A stretch of DNA of 64,000 nucleotides from DASSTY01 sp035760645. GTDB lineage: Bacteria > Gemmatimonadota > Gemmatimonadetes > Gemmatimonadales > GWC2-71-9. Below the pieces are notes generated by a model, which saw only the letters and a program-made list of their open reading frames with translations, did no database searches and was not told where the DNA came from. Positions 1-8,353 of the stretch are shown piece after piece. Made by a program: the position numbers and the translations under genes. Position 1 is the first letter of the stretch; each line of letters starts with the position of its first letter. Location of the stretch: positions 14,550 to 78,549 of the forward strand of contig DASTSO010000073.1 in NCBI GenBank assembly GCA_035760645.1. Reading direction: 5' to 3'.

Positions 1-604
1 GCTCCCGGTCGGCATCGGCGCGGGGCTCTACTGCGCCGAGTATCCGGGGAGCCGGCTCACCTGGCTCACGCGCTTCGTCGCCGACGTGCTCAACGGCACG
101 CCCTCGATCGTCGTCGGCGTCTTCGTCTGGGCCTGGGTGGTGGCGCCCCAGAAGCACTTCTCGGGCTTCGCCGGGAGCGTGGCGCTCGCGCTCCTCATGG
201 TGCCGATGGTCATGCGCACCACCGAGGAGATGGTGCGCCTGGTCCCCAACTCGCTGCGCGAGGCGGCGCTGGCGCTGGGCTATCCGCGCTGGCGCACCAG
301 CCTGCGGGTCATCGTGCCGGCCGCCTCGGCGGGCATCGTGACCGGCAGCCTGCTCGCCATCGCGCGCGTGGCGGGCGAGACGGCGCCGCTCCTCTTCACC
401 GCCCTCGGCAGCCAGTACATGACGACGAAGCTCGGCGAGCCGATGGCCGCGCTGCCGCTCGTCGTCTACACCTACGCCACCGGCCCCTACGAGGAGTGGC
501 ACCGGTTCGCCTGGGCCGCGGCGCTCGTGCTCATCCTGCTCGTCCTGGCACTCAGCCTGGCCGCGCGCCTGGTGACCCGCCGGAGGTTCGGCTCGCATGG
601 CTGA
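1..604 (+). CDS. pstA: Phosphate ABC transporter permease PstA (5' end outside window)
   Basis: C-terminal part of the inner-membrane permease of the high-affinity phosphate importer PstSCAB. The reading frame is open from base 2, so the true start lies upstream of the window. Several hydrophobic membrane segments are visible, and the cytoplasmic EAA loop that contacts the ATPase is present (REAALALGYPRWR). The GETAPLLFTALG stretch is typical of PstA. The stop lies 8 nt inside the next gene, pstB, which indicates translational coupling in a pst operon. The pstS and pstC partners would be expected upstream, outside the window. Confidence 0.93.
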   Translation, partial: LPVGIGAGLYCAEYPGSRLTWLTRFVADVLNGTPSIVVGVFVWAWVVAPQKHFSGFAGSVALALLMVPMVMRTTEEMVRLVPNSLREAALALGYPRWRTSLRVIVPAASAGIVTGSLLAIARVAGETAPLLFTALGSQYMTTKLGEPMAALPLVVYTYATGPYEEWHRFAWAAALVLILLVLALSLAARLVTRRRFGSHG

Positions 605-1454
605 GATCCCGACCCTGACCCCCGACCGCGCGCCCCGCGTCGCCCCGGCCGCCGCGCCGGCGGCGGCGGCGGCCGGCCCCACGGACGCGCCGATCCGGAT
701 CGCCACCGAGCGGCTCACGGCGATGTACCACAAGTTCACCGCCGTGAAGGATGTCACGCTCGACTTCGCGGCCAACCGGGTGCACGCGCTGATCGGCCCG
801 TCGGGCTGCGGCAAGAGCACCTTCCTGCGCACCCTGAACCGGATGCACGAGCTCACCGAGGGCGGGTGGATCACCGGCCGGGTGCGGCTCGACGGGCACG
901 ACATCTACGCCCCGGCCGTGAGCGCGATGCAGGTGCGGCGGAAGATCGGCATGGTCTTCCAGAAACCGACGCCGTTCCCGACGATGTCGATCTACGACAA
1001 CGTCGCGGCGGGGCTGCGGGTGGGGACGGCGGCGGGACGCCCGCGCGGGGCGGCGCTCGACGAGGTGGTCGAGCGGGCGCTGCGCGACGCGGCGCTGTGG
1101 GACGAGGTGAAGGACCGGCTCCACGGCTCCGCCGGCGCGCTCTCGGGCGGCCAGCAGCAGCGGCTCTGCATCGCGCGCACCATCGCGCCGCGGCCCGAGG
1201 TCGTGCTGCTCGACGAGCCGACGAGCGCGCTCGATCCCATCGCCACGCAGAAGATCGAGGAGCTGCTCTTCACCCTGAAGCTCGACTACACGATCGTCAT
1301 CGTCACGCACAGCATGCAGCAGGCGGCCCGCGTCTCGGACACGACCACCTTCTTCTACCTCGGCGCGATGATCGAGACCGGCCCCACCCGCGAGATCTTC
1401 ACCGCGCCGCGGCACGAGCGGACCGAGGCCTACATCACGGGACGGTTCGGATGA
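597..1454 (+). CDS. pstB: Phosphate ABC transporter ATP-binding protein PstB (copy 1)
   Basis: Cytoplasmic ATPase that powers phosphate import. Walker A GPSGCGKS lies near residues 67-74, the signature LSGGQQQR near 182, Walker B VVLLDEP near 202 and the H-loop VTHS near 237. The family sequence MVFQKPTPFPTMSIYDNV is present. The first 30 or so residues are a Pro/Ala-rich extension not seen in typical PstB, so translation could start slightly downstream, although the ATG overlapping the pstA stop fits operon coupling. The last 13 residues are almost the same as those of the next gene, a second PstB, so the pair looks like a tandem duplication. Confidence 0.95.
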   Translation: MAEIPTLTPDRAPRVAPAAAPAAAAAGPTDAPIRIATERLTAMYHKFTAVKDVTLDFAANRVHALIGPSGCGKSTFLRTLNRMHELTEGGWITGRVRLDGHDIYAPAVSAMQVRRKIGMVFQKPTPFPTMSIYDNVAAGLRVGTAAGRPRGAALDEVVERALRDAALWDEVKDRLHGSAGALSGGQQQRLCIARTIAPRPEVVLLDEPTSALDPIATQKIEELLFTLKLDYTIVIVTHSMQQAARVSDTTTFFYLGAMIETGPTREIFTAPRHERTEAYITGRFG

Positions 1455-2263
1455 CCCACGGCGCCCTCCGCGCGACGCTCGCCCCCCGCCCCGCGCCCGC
1501 CCCCGCCGACCGGCCGGCGATCGTGGTCCGCGACTTCGGCTTCAGCTACGGCGCGCGCCGGGTGCTGCGGGACGTCTCGCTCGACATCCCGCGCCGCGCC
1601 GTCACGGCGATCATCGGCCCCTCGGGCTGCGGCAAGAGCACCTTCCTGCGCTCGATCAATCGGCTGAACGACCTCATCCCCGGCGCCCGCTACGAGGGCG
1701 ACATCGCCGTGGACGGCCAGTCGGTGCTCGACCGGCGCGTGGATCTCGTCGAGCTGCGGCAGCGCGTCGGCATGGTGTTCCAGCGGCCCAACCCGTTCCC
1801 GAAGTCGATCTTCGACAACGTCGCCTTCGGGCCGTGGCTCAACCGGCTGGTGACCCGGCGCGAGCTGCCGGACGTGGTCGAGCAGTGCCTCCGGCGCGCC
1901 GCGCTGTGGGACGAGGTGAAGGACCGCCTCGACGCCCCGGCGACCGGGCTCTCGGGCGGCCAGCAGCAGCGGCTCTGCATCGCCCGCGCGCTCGCCAACC
2001 AGCCCGAGGTGCTCCTGATGGACGAGCCGGCCAGCGCGCTCGACCCCATCGCCACCCAGCGGATCGAGGAGCTGCTCTTCGAGCTCAAGCGCGACTACAC
2101 GATCGTCATCGTCACGCACAACATGCAGCAGGCGGCCCGCGTCTCCGACCTCACCGGGTTCTTCGACCGCGGCGAGCTCGTCGAGTTCGGGCCCACCGAT
2201 CGGCTCTTCACCCGCCCGGCCCACGAGCGGACCGAGGCGTACATCACCGGGAGATTCGGATGA
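1451..2263 (+). CDS. pstB: Phosphate ABC transporter ATP-binding protein PstB (copy 2)
   Basis: Second PstB of 270 residues. The start is the ATG in the ATGA overlap with copy 1; the same frame stays open far upstream, but that is out-of-frame copy 1 sequence. Walker A GPSGCGKS is near residue 56, MVFQRPNPFPKSIFDN follows, and LSGGQQQR is near 167. This copy looks closer to the classical PstB insert (FGPWLN) than copy 1. The two copies share long identical DNA stretches around the signature motif and the C-terminus. They could form a heterodimeric ATPase or act as alternatives, as with the pstBA/pstBB pair known in some Firmicutes. Confidence 0.95.
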   Translation: MTHGALRATLAPRPAPAPADRPAIVVRDFGFSYGARRVLRDVSLDIPRRAVTAIIGPSGCGKSTFLRSINRLNDLIPGARYEGDIAVDGQSVLDRRVDLVELRQRVGMVFQRPNPFPKSIFDNVAFGPWLNRLVTRRELPDVVEQCLRRAALWDEVKDRLDAPATGLSGGQQQRLCIARALANQPEVLLMDEPASALDPIATQRIEELLFELKRDYTIVIVTHNMQQAARVSDLTGFFDRGELVEFGPTDRLFTRPAHERTEAYITGRFG

Positions 2264-2949
2264 CCTTCGAGCATCGCCACTTCCACGACGAGCTGGGCCA
2301 CGTGAAGGTACGGCTCCTCACCATGTCGGGCGAAGCCGAGGCGGCGCTCGGCCTGGCGGTCGAGGCGCTCCTCGGGCGCGACGTCGCGAAGGCGCGGCAG
2401 GTGATCGCCGGCGACCGGGTGGTCGACGCGATGGAGCTCGAGATCGAGGAGCGCTGCCTCAGCCTCCTCGCCCTCCAGCAGCCGATGGCGCGCGACCTCC
2501 GCATGCTCGTCGCCGCGCTCAAGATCGCCAACGACCTCGAGCGGGTCGGCGACCACGCGGTGAACATCGCGCAGTCGGCCGAGCGGCTCGCGCAGGGCCG
2601 GCCGATCGCGCCCGAGCCCGAGCTGGTCGAGATGGCGCGGCTCGCCCGCGAGATGCTGGCCGACGCGCTCGAGGCGTTCGTGCGGGGCGACGCCGCGCTG
2701 GGGCGCGAGATCTGCCGGCGCGACGACAAGGTGGACCGCCTGCACGCCTCGGTCTTCCGGATCCTCCTGACCCACATGATGGAGGACCCGCACACGATCA
2801 GCACCGGGATGGAGCTCTTCCTGGTGAGCCGCAATCTCGAGCGCGTGGCCGACCTCGCCACCAACATCGGCGAGGAGGTGGTCTTCCTCGTCGAGGGGAA
2901 GTCGATCAAGCACCACGCGGAGGACCGCGGCGAGGCGCTGCCGGCGTGA
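2260..2949 (+). CDS. phoU: Phosphate-signalling regulator PhoU
   Basis: PhoU of 229 residues, the normal size, made of two similar three-helix bundles. The metal-binding type repeat motifs are seen as DLERVGDHAVNIA in the first half and NLERVADLATNIGEEVVFL in the second. PhoU connects the Pst transporter to the PhoR sensor kinase and damps the Pho regulon when phosphate is plentiful. The ATG at 2260 overlaps the pstB stop (ATGA); the longer upstream frame is ignored because it covers pstB. No phoR or phoB is visible in the window. Confidence 0.95.
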   Translation: MTFEHRHFHDELGHVKVRLLTMSGEAEAALGLAVEALLGRDVAKARQVIAGDRVVDAMELEIEERCLSLLALQQPMARDLRMLVAALKIANDLERVGDHAVNIAQSAERLAQGRPIAPEPELVEMARLAREMLADALEAFVRGDAALGREICRRDDKVDRLHASVFRILLTHMMEDPHTISTGMELFLVSRNLERVADLATNIGEEVVFLVEGKSIKHHAEDRGEALPA

Positions 2950-4490
2950 GCGAGCGCCTCGGCGCGATCGACGTCGGCTCGAACTCGATCCGGCTCCTCG
3001 TCGCCGAGTACGACCCGGCGGCGGGGCTCACGATCATCGACGAGGTGAAGGACCAGCCGCGCCTCGCCGCGGGGCTCGCCGCGACCCGCCGGCTCGATCC
3101 CGCCGCCGTCGAGCGCGCGATGACGGCGCTCGCCCGGATGCGCGAGGTGTGCCGGCGGCGCGGCGTGCGGCGGCTCTCGGCGGTCGCGACCGCCGCGGTG
3201 CGGGAGGCGGCGGACGGCCCCGCCTTCCTCGAGCGCGTGCGGCGCGAGCTCGACATCCCGCTCCGCGTCATCGACGCCGAGACCGAGGCGTCGCTTTCCT
3301 GGCGCTCGGTCGCGCACCATTTCCGCCTGGCCGGGGCGCGCACCCTCGTGGCCGACATCGGCGGCGGGAGCCTCGAGCTGATCGGCGCGGTGGACGGCCT
3401 GGTCGAGCTCACCACCTCGCTGCCCCTGGGCGCGGTGCGCGTCACCGAGCGCTGGCTCGCCGAGGCGACCGAGCCGCGGGGGACGCTCAAGCGCGTCCGC
3501 CGGGTGCGGAAGGCGGTGCGCCGGCTGCTCAAGGACGCGGTGCCGCTCGCCGAGTGGCGCGGGGCGCAGCTGATCGGCTCGGGCGGCACCTTCACCACGC
3601 TGGCCCGCATGGCGCTCGCCCGCCGCGGCGGCGCGGTGCCGAGCACGGTGCACGGCGTCTCGGTCTCGGCGGCGGAGGTGGAGCACCTGCTCGAGTGGCT
3701 CGCGGCGCAGCGGCCCGAGGCGCGCCGCCAGGCGGCGGGCCTCAACCCCGAGCGCGCCGACATCATCGTCGCGGGGCTCGCGGTGACGGCGGAGCTCCTC
3801 GAGGTGACCGAGGCGCGCGCGATCGTCGTGAGCGCCTTCGGGCTCCGGGAGGGGCTGCTCCTCGAGATGGCCGGCGCCGAGGTCGCGCCGCGCACCGCGG
3901 ATCCGCTCCGGCTCGTGCGCGAGTTCGTCGAGCGCTGCCAGTCCGACCGGCGCCACGTCGAGCACGTGCGCCACCTCGCGCTCCAGCTCTTCGACCAGCT
4001 CGCGCCGGCCCTGGGCGCCGGCCCCGAGGAGCGCGCGCTCCTCGAGGCGGCGAGCCTCCTGCACGACGTCGGCCAGCTCGTCAGCTTCGCGCGGCACCAC
4101 CGGCACAGCTACCAGCTCATCATGCACGCCGAGCGGCTCGATCTCGCCGCGCGCGACCGGGCGCTCGTGGCGCTCGTCGCCCGCTTCCACCGCAAGCGCG
4201 GCCCCTCGCGCAAGCGCCACCCCGAGTTCGCCGCCCTCCCCGCGGCCGATCAGCGCATCGTCCGCCGCCTCAGCGGCCTCCTCCGCATCGCCGACGGCCT
4301 CGACCGCGGCCACACCGCGGCGGTCGAGCGCGTCACCGCCGAGCTCGGCGCCGACGCGCTCGTCCTCCGCGTCGCCCCCCGCCTCGCCACCGCGGACCTC
4401 GCCCTCGAGATCTGGGGCGCCGAACAGCGGACCGACGTCCTCGCCAAGGCGCTCGACCGCCCGGTGGAGATCCGGCACGCCATGGCGTGA
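2946..4490 (+). CDS. ppx: Exopolyphosphatase, Ppx/GppA family with HD domain
   Basis: 514-residue enzyme of the ASKHA superfamily that removes terminal phosphate from polyphosphate or pppGpp. The N-terminal nucleotide-binding region starts IDVGSNSIRLLVAEYD. ADIGGGSLELIG and IGSGGTFTTLARMA are the other phosphate-binding loops. A C-terminal HD region follows (LLHDVGQ near residue 370), as in longer Ppx forms. It starts with GTG in a GTGA overlap with phoU, so polyphosphate turnover is tied to phosphate sensing. Whether polyP or pppGpp is the main substrate cannot be told from sequence. Confidence 0.92.
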   Translation: MSERLGAIDVGSNSIRLLVAEYDPAAGLTIIDEVKDQPRLAAGLAATRRLDPAAVERAMTALARMREVCRRRGVRRLSAVATAAVREAADGPAFLERVRRELDIPLRVIDAETEASLSWRSVAHHFRLAGARTLVADIGGGSLELIGAVDGLVELTTSLPLGAVRVTERWLAEATEPRGTLKRVRRVRKAVRRLLKDAVPLAEWRGAQLIGSGGTFTTLARMALARRGGAVPSTVHGVSVSAAEVEHLLEWLAAQRPEARRQAAGLNPERADIIVAGLAVTAELLEVTEARAIVVSAFGLREGLLLEMAGAEVAPRTADPLRLVREFVERCQSDRRHVEHVRHLALQLFDQLAPALGAGPEERALLEAASLLHDVGQLVSFARHHRHSYQLIMHAERLDLAARDRALVALVARFHRKRGPSRKRHPEFAALPAADQRIVRRLSGLLRIADGLDRGHTAAVERVTAELGADALVLRVAPRLATADLALEIWGAEQRTDVLAKALDRPVEIRHAMA

Positions 4491-4499
4491 GCCCGCGCG

Positions 4500-4528
4500 T
4501 TGCTCTCCCGTCCCGAATTTCCTATCGT
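4500..4528 (+). promoter_or_regulatory. Housekeeping-type promoter for the small Cys protein
   Basis: TTGCTC, 17 bp, TATCGT, then a short GC-rich hairpin (4537-4553) and an AGAGGTG ribosome binding site before the ATG at 4576. The promoter begins 10 bp after ppx, so the small gene can be made independently of the pst operon. Confidence 0.5.
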
Positions 4529-4575
4529 GGAACATCCGGCCGCCCCGGCCGGCACGGGACGAAAGAGGTGATGCA

Positions 4576-4782
4576 ATGCAGCAGGTCCACGAAGGCCAGT
4601 GCGGGCTCTGCCTCCACTTCGGCGAGCCGCACGGCACCGACAGTCAGCTCATCCAGATCCGCCACCAGCACTCCGCCCCCGAGACCCTCGTCGACGACTG
4701 CGGCCACCCCCGCCACGCGTCGCTCCACCTCAAGGTGACGCCGATTAGCGGGTGCGACGGGTTCGAGCCGGCGGTGATGTAG
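4576..4782 (+). CDS. Small conserved cysteine/histidine protein of unknown function
   Basis: 68 residues, no signal peptide and no membrane segment. It carries CGLCLHFGE near the start, then DDCGHP and SGCDGFEPA, giving four cysteines and several histidines in a spacing that could bind a metal such as zinc. I recall similar 65-70-residue hypotheticals in soil bacteria, but no function is known to me. It has its own promoter and a strong RBS (AGAGGTG, about 6 nt before ATG). Its TAG stop directly abuts an octamer repeat and a large palindrome that separates it from the convergent ALDH16 gene. Confidence 0.75.
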   Translation: MQQVHEGQCGLCLHFGEPHGTDSQLIQIRHQHSAPETLVDDCGHPRHASLHLKVTPISGCDGFEPAVM

Positions 4783-4872
4783 GGCGGGACGGCGGGACGT
4801 CTCCCTGACACACGAGCCTCCGGTGACGTCACCGGAGGCTCGTGGCATTGCCGAGTGTCCCGCCGTCCCGCC
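4783..4872. repeat. Inverted octamer element between convergent stop codons
   Basis: The left arm is two tandem GGCGGGAC octamers (4783-4798). The right arm is two GTCCCGCC octamers, the reverse complement (4857-4872). The left arm starts on the base after the TAG of the small Cys gene. On the other strand the right arm merges with the TAG of ALDH16. A loopless palindrome fills the centre. The same octamers occur at 5713-5818 and 12546-12652. Confidence 0.75.
4811..4844. terminator. Perfect 34-bp palindrome, probable bidirectional terminator
   Basis: CACGAGCCTCCGGTGAC is followed at once by its exact reverse complement, with no spacer. It lies between two convergent genes inside the octamer element. 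RNA from either strand would form a very stable hairpin, so a two-way terminator is the simplest role. There is no clear U-tract. Confidence 0.65.
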
Positions 4873-7298
4873 TACTCCCCGTACGGCACCCAGATGTTCT
4901 TCACCTGCGTCGCCCGCTCGAGGAACTCCTCGCCGGCCCCCTGCCGGGCATCGGTCCAGTCGCGCGGCCGACCGTAGCTCACCCAGGTGCGCTTCATGTT
5001 GCCGGCCGAGAGGCGCTCGACCTCGGCGCTGCCCTCGCGGGTACCGAAGTACCAGACGGCGTCCACGTCGTCGTGGGCGGCCAGCACGCCCGAGAGCTCG
5101 TCCCGGTGGCCGGTCACGATGTTGATCACCCCGCCGGGGACGTCGGAGGTATCGAGCACCTGGTAGAAGTCCGTCACCGCGAGCGCGCCGTCCTCGGACG
5201 GGACCGCGACGACGGTGTTCCCCATTGCCACGAGCGGCGCCACCGTCGAGACGAAGCCCAGGAGCGGGAAGTCATCGGGGCACGCCACACCGACGACGCC
5301 GAGCGGCTCGGGCATCGCGAGCGTGACGTTGCGGAAGGGCGTGTGGTGCACCAGCCCGTCGTACTTGTCGGCCCAGGCGGCCCAGGTATAGAGCCGCTCG
5401 ATCGCCAGCGCGACCTCGCGCGCCGCCGCGTCCGGATCACCGGCGAGCCGCGCGAGCCGCGCCGCGAACTCCGCCTCGCGCGCCGCCAGGTTCTCGGCGA
5501 CGTAGTAGAGGACCTGCGCCCGGTTGTGCGCCGTCGTGCGCGCCCAGCTGGCGGCCTTGTGCGCCGCCTCGACCGCGTTGCGGATGTCCTTCCGGTTGCC
5601 GAGCCCCACCTCGCCCAGCGGCTGCCCCGCCGCATCCGTCACCGGCAGACTGTAGCCCGAGTCCGGCCGCGCCTGCTTGCCGCCGATGTAGAGCTTGGCG
5701 GTGCGGTCGATCGGCGGGACGGCGGGACGGCGGGACGGCGGGACGGAGGCTCCCTGCTCAGGCGCCACTCCGCTCATCGGAGCCGCCTCCCGCCGTCCCG
5801 CCTCTCCCGCCGTCCCGCCCTCCTTCTCCCACGCCCACTTCACGTACTCCCGGAGCCCCTCCCGCCCGCCCTCGCGGCCGAAGCCGCTCTCGCGGTAGCC
5901 GCCGAAGCCGGCGGCGGCGTCGAAGACGTTGGTGCAGTTGGTCCACACCGTGCCGGCCTTGAGCTTCGGCGCGACGTCGAGCGCGAGGTTCACGCTCTCG
6001 GTCCACACGCTCGCCGCGAGGCCGTAGCGCGTGTTGTTGGCGAGCTCGACCGCCTCCGCCGGCGTGCGGAAGGTCAGGAGCACGACGACGGGACCGAAGA
6101 TCTCCACCTGTGCGATCGTCGCCGCGGGCGAGACCTCGGTGAAGAGCGTCGGCGGGTAGAACCAGCCGTCGGTCGGGCAGCTCCACGAGGGCTGCCACAT
6201 CGTGGCGCCCTCCTCCTGCCCCTGCTTCACGAGGCCCTGGATCTTCTCGAGCTGCACCGGCGCGATGATCGCGCCCATGTCCACCGCCTTGTCGAGCGGG
6301 TCGCCGACCCGCAGCCGCTCCATCCGCGCCCTGAGCTTCGCGACGAGCCGCTCGGCGGTGACGCCCTCCTGCACGAGGATGCGGCTCCCGGCGCAGCAGA
6401 CCTGCCCCTGGTTGAACCAGATCGCGTCCACCACGCCCTCGACCACGCTGTCGAGATCGGCGTCGGCGAAGACGATGAACGGCGACTTCCCGCCCAGCTC
6501 GAGCGAGAGCTTCTTCCCCGTCCCGGCGGTCGCGGTGCGGATGAGGCGTCCCACCTCGGTCGACCCGGTGAAGGCGATCTTGTCCACCTCCGGGTGCTCG
6601 ACGAGCGCCGCCCCGGTGCGCCCGTCGCCGGTGACGACGTTGACGACGCCGGCCGGCAGCCCTACCTCCTCGCACAGCTCGGCGAAGCGCAGCGCCGTGA
6701 GCGACGTGAACTCCGCCGGCTTCAGCACCACCGTGTTCCCCATCGCGAGCGCGGGCGCGATCTTCCACGCGAGCATGAGGAGCGGGAAGTTCCACGGGAT
6801 GATCTGGCCCACGACGCCCACCGGCACGCGGTCGGGCAGCTCGCTCGCCATGAGCTGCGCCCAGCCGGCGTGGTGGTAGAAGTGTCGCGCCACGAGCGGG
6901 ATGTCGATGTCGCGCGACTCGCGGATCGGCTTCCCGTTGTCGAGCGACTCGAGCACGGCGAAGAGCCGGCTGTGCTTCTGCACCTGGCGGGCGAGCGCGT
7001 AGAGGTAGCGCGCCCGCCCGTGGCCGCCGAGGGCCCACCAGTCGGCCTGGGCGCGGCGCGCGGCGCGCACGGCGCGGTCCACGTCCGCCGCGCTCCCCTC
7101 GGCGATGCGCGCGAGCGGCTTGCCGGTCGCGGGGTTGAGCGTCTCGAACGACGCGCCGGCGTCCGCTGCGGTCCACTCGCCGTCGATGAAGTGGCCGAAG
7201 GCGCGGCCGTGGCTCTCGAGCCACTGGACCGCGGGGCCCGCCGCCTCGGGGGCGGGGCCCCAGGCCATGGTCTGGAAGATCTCGGGAATCGAAGTCAT
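4872..7298 (-). CDS. Two-domain aldehyde dehydrogenase, ALDH16 family
   Basis: 808-residue protein with two ALDH domains in tandem. Domain 1 (about 20-485) is complete: IIPWNFPLLM, the catalytic Glu in LELGGKSPF (near 267) and the catalytic Cys in FNQGQVCCAGS (near 300). Domain 2 (about 530-808) keeps the cofactor-fold outline but has no GQxC cysteine and ends early, so it is probably non-catalytic and structural. This is the ALDH16 layout known from bacterial and vertebrate members. The interdomain linker (about 493-529) is encoded by an octamer inverted repeat. The start at 7298 gives MTSIPEIFQTM and lies 8 nt after deoC, so acetaldehyde released by DeoC may be a substrate (inference). Confidence 0.9.
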   Translation of the reverse strand: MTSIPEIFQTMAWGPAPEAAGPAVQWLESHGRAFGHFIDGEWTAADAGASFETLNPATGKPLARIAEGSAADVDRAVRAARRAQADWWALGGHGRARYLYALARQVQKHSRLFAVLESLDNGKPIRESRDIDIPLVARHFYHHAGWAQLMASELPDRVPVGVVGQIIPWNFPLLMLAWKIAPALAMGNTVVLKPAEFTSLTALRFAELCEEVGLPAGVVNVVTGDGRTGAALVEHPEVDKIAFTGSTEVGRLIRTATAGTGKKLSLELGGKSPFIVFADADLDSVVEGVVDAIWFNQGQVCCAGSRILVQEGVTAERLVAKLRARMERLRVGDPLDKAVDMGAIIAPVQLEKIQGLVKQGQEEGATMWQPSWSCPTDGWFYPPTLFTEVSPAATIAQVEIFGPVVVLLTFRTPAEAVELANNTRYGLAASVWTESVNLALDVAPKLKAGTVWTNCTNVFDAAAGFGGYRESGFGREGGREGLREYVKWAWEKEGGTAGEAGRREAAPMSGVAPEQGASVPPSRRPAVPPIDRTAKLYIGGKQARPDSGYSLPVTDAAGQPLGEVGLGNRKDIRNAVEAAHKAASWARTTAHNRAQVLYYVAENLAAREAEFAARLARLAGDPDAAAREVALAIERLYTWAAWADKYDGLVHHTPFRNVTLAMPEPLGVVGVACPDDFPLLGFVSTVAPLVAMGNTVVAVPSEDGALAVTDFYQVLDTSDVPGGVINIVTGHRDELSGVLAAHDDVDAVWYFGTREGSAEVERLSAGNMKRTWVSYGRPRDWTDARQGAGEEFLERATQVKNIWVPYGE
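5713..5818. repeat. Octamer inverted repeat inside the ALDH16 linker
   Basis: Four tandem GGCGGGAC octamers (5713-5744), a centre with a GGCTCC/GGAGCC stem, then GTCCCGCC octamers at 5795-5802 and 5813-5820. It matches the intergenic element at 4783-4872 but is read in frame on the minus strand, giving Pro/Arg/Ala-rich linker sequence. Confidence 0.75.
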
Positions 7299-7306
7299 GG
7301 GGCCGC

Positions 7307-8329
7307 TCACGCCGTGGGGTGCCGGTACGCGGCCGAGTAGCGGCCGGTCGCGAAGTGCTCGAGCTGGCGCTCGATGTCGGTGAGGAGCGAGCTCGCGCCG
7401 AAGCGGAAGAGATCGGGCCGCAGCCACCGGTCGCCCAGCTCCTCCTTCATGAGCGCGAGCCAGTCGAGCGACTCCTTCGCCGTGCGGATCCCGCCGGCGG
7501 GCTTGAAGCCGACGAAGTGGCCGGTGCGCTCGCGGTACTCGCGGATCGCGCGCACCATGACGAGCCCGACGGGGAGCGTGGCGTTCTCGGTCTCCTTCCC
7601 CGTCGACGTCTTGATGAAGTCGGCGCCCGCCATCATCGCCACCAGGCTCGCCTTCATCACGTTGCGCAGGGTGCCGAGCTCGCCGGTGGCGAGGATCGCC
7701 TTGAGGTGCGCGTCGCCGCACGCCTCGCGGAAGGCGCGCACCTCGTCGTAGAGCGCCGGCCAGTTCTCGGTGAGCACGTGCGCGCGGGTGACCACGATGT
7801 CGATCTCCTCCGCCCCCGCCGCCACCGAGGCGCGGATCTCCTGCACCCGCTGCTCGAAGGGGCTCAGCCCCGCCGGGAAGCCCGTGGAGACCGCCGCCAC
7901 CGGGATCCCGCTTCCCTCGAGCGCCCCCACGGCCGTTTCCACCATCGTGTGGTAGACGCACACGGCCGCGACCCGGATCGGGAGCTGCTCGGCGCCCAGC
8001 GCCTCGAGCAGGTCGGCCCGGACCGGCCGGCGCGCCTTGGCGCAGAGCCGCCGCACCCGGCCCGGCGTGTCGTCGCCGGCGAGGGTGGTGAGATCCATCA
8101 GCGTGACGGCGCGCAGCAGCCACGCCGCCTGCCATTCCTTCTTCACGGTGCGGCGGGTCCGGAGCGTCGCCGCCCGGCGCTCGACCGCGCTCCGGTTGAC
8201 GCGCGCGTCCTCCACCCAGTCGAGCTCGAGCGGCATCCCCGGGTTGCGCGGCAGCACCGGCAGCTCCGCCGGCGCCACGGCACCGCTCGCCTGGGGCGCG
8301 GCCGGCCTGGTGTCAGTGGTCTTGGGCAT
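7307..8329 (-). CDS. deoC: Deoxyribose-phosphate aldolase DeoC (long form)
   Basis: Class I aldolase that splits 2-deoxyribose-5-phosphate into glyceraldehyde-3-phosphate and acetaldehyde in deoxynucleoside breakdown. The Schiff-base lysine is in FIKTSTGK (near 239), and the second active-site lysine is in FKPAGGIRTA (near 276). At 340 residues it is longer than the 220-250-residue classical form, with an N-terminal extension of about 80 residues like eukaryotic-type DeoC. The ATG at 8329 lies 7 nt downstream of ATATCTTTGCC, a candidate -10, so the message may be leaderless. It forms a pair with ALDH16. Confidence 0.93.
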   Translation of the reverse strand: MPKTTDTRPAAPQASGAVAPAELPVLPRNPGMPLELDWVEDARVNRSAVERRAATLRTRRTVKKEWQAAWLLRAVTLMDLTTLAGDDTPGRVRRLCAKARRPVRADLLEALGAEQLPIRVAAVCVYHTMVETAVGALEGSGIPVAAVSTGFPAGLSPFEQRVQEIRASVAAGAEEIDIVVTRAHVLTENWPALYDEVRAFREACGDAHLKAILATGELGTLRNVMKASLVAMMAGADFIKTSTGKETENATLPVGLVMVRAIREYRERTGHFVGFKPAGGIRTAKESLDWLALMKEELGDRWLRPDLFRFGASSLLTDIERQLEHFATGRYSAAYRHPTA

Positions 8330-8353
8330 GGGGCAAAGATATCGAGCGGGCCG

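Noticed and set aside
2244..4637. 797-residue open frame on the minus strand over phoU and ppx
   Set aside because: Arg/Pro/Ala-rich, no domain; it is the antisense of well-recognised genes in GC-rich DNA.
7299..8135. Upstream extension of the ALDH16 frame (about 279 residues)
   Set aside because: Out-of-frame deoC sequence; the ALDH16 family start is at 7298.
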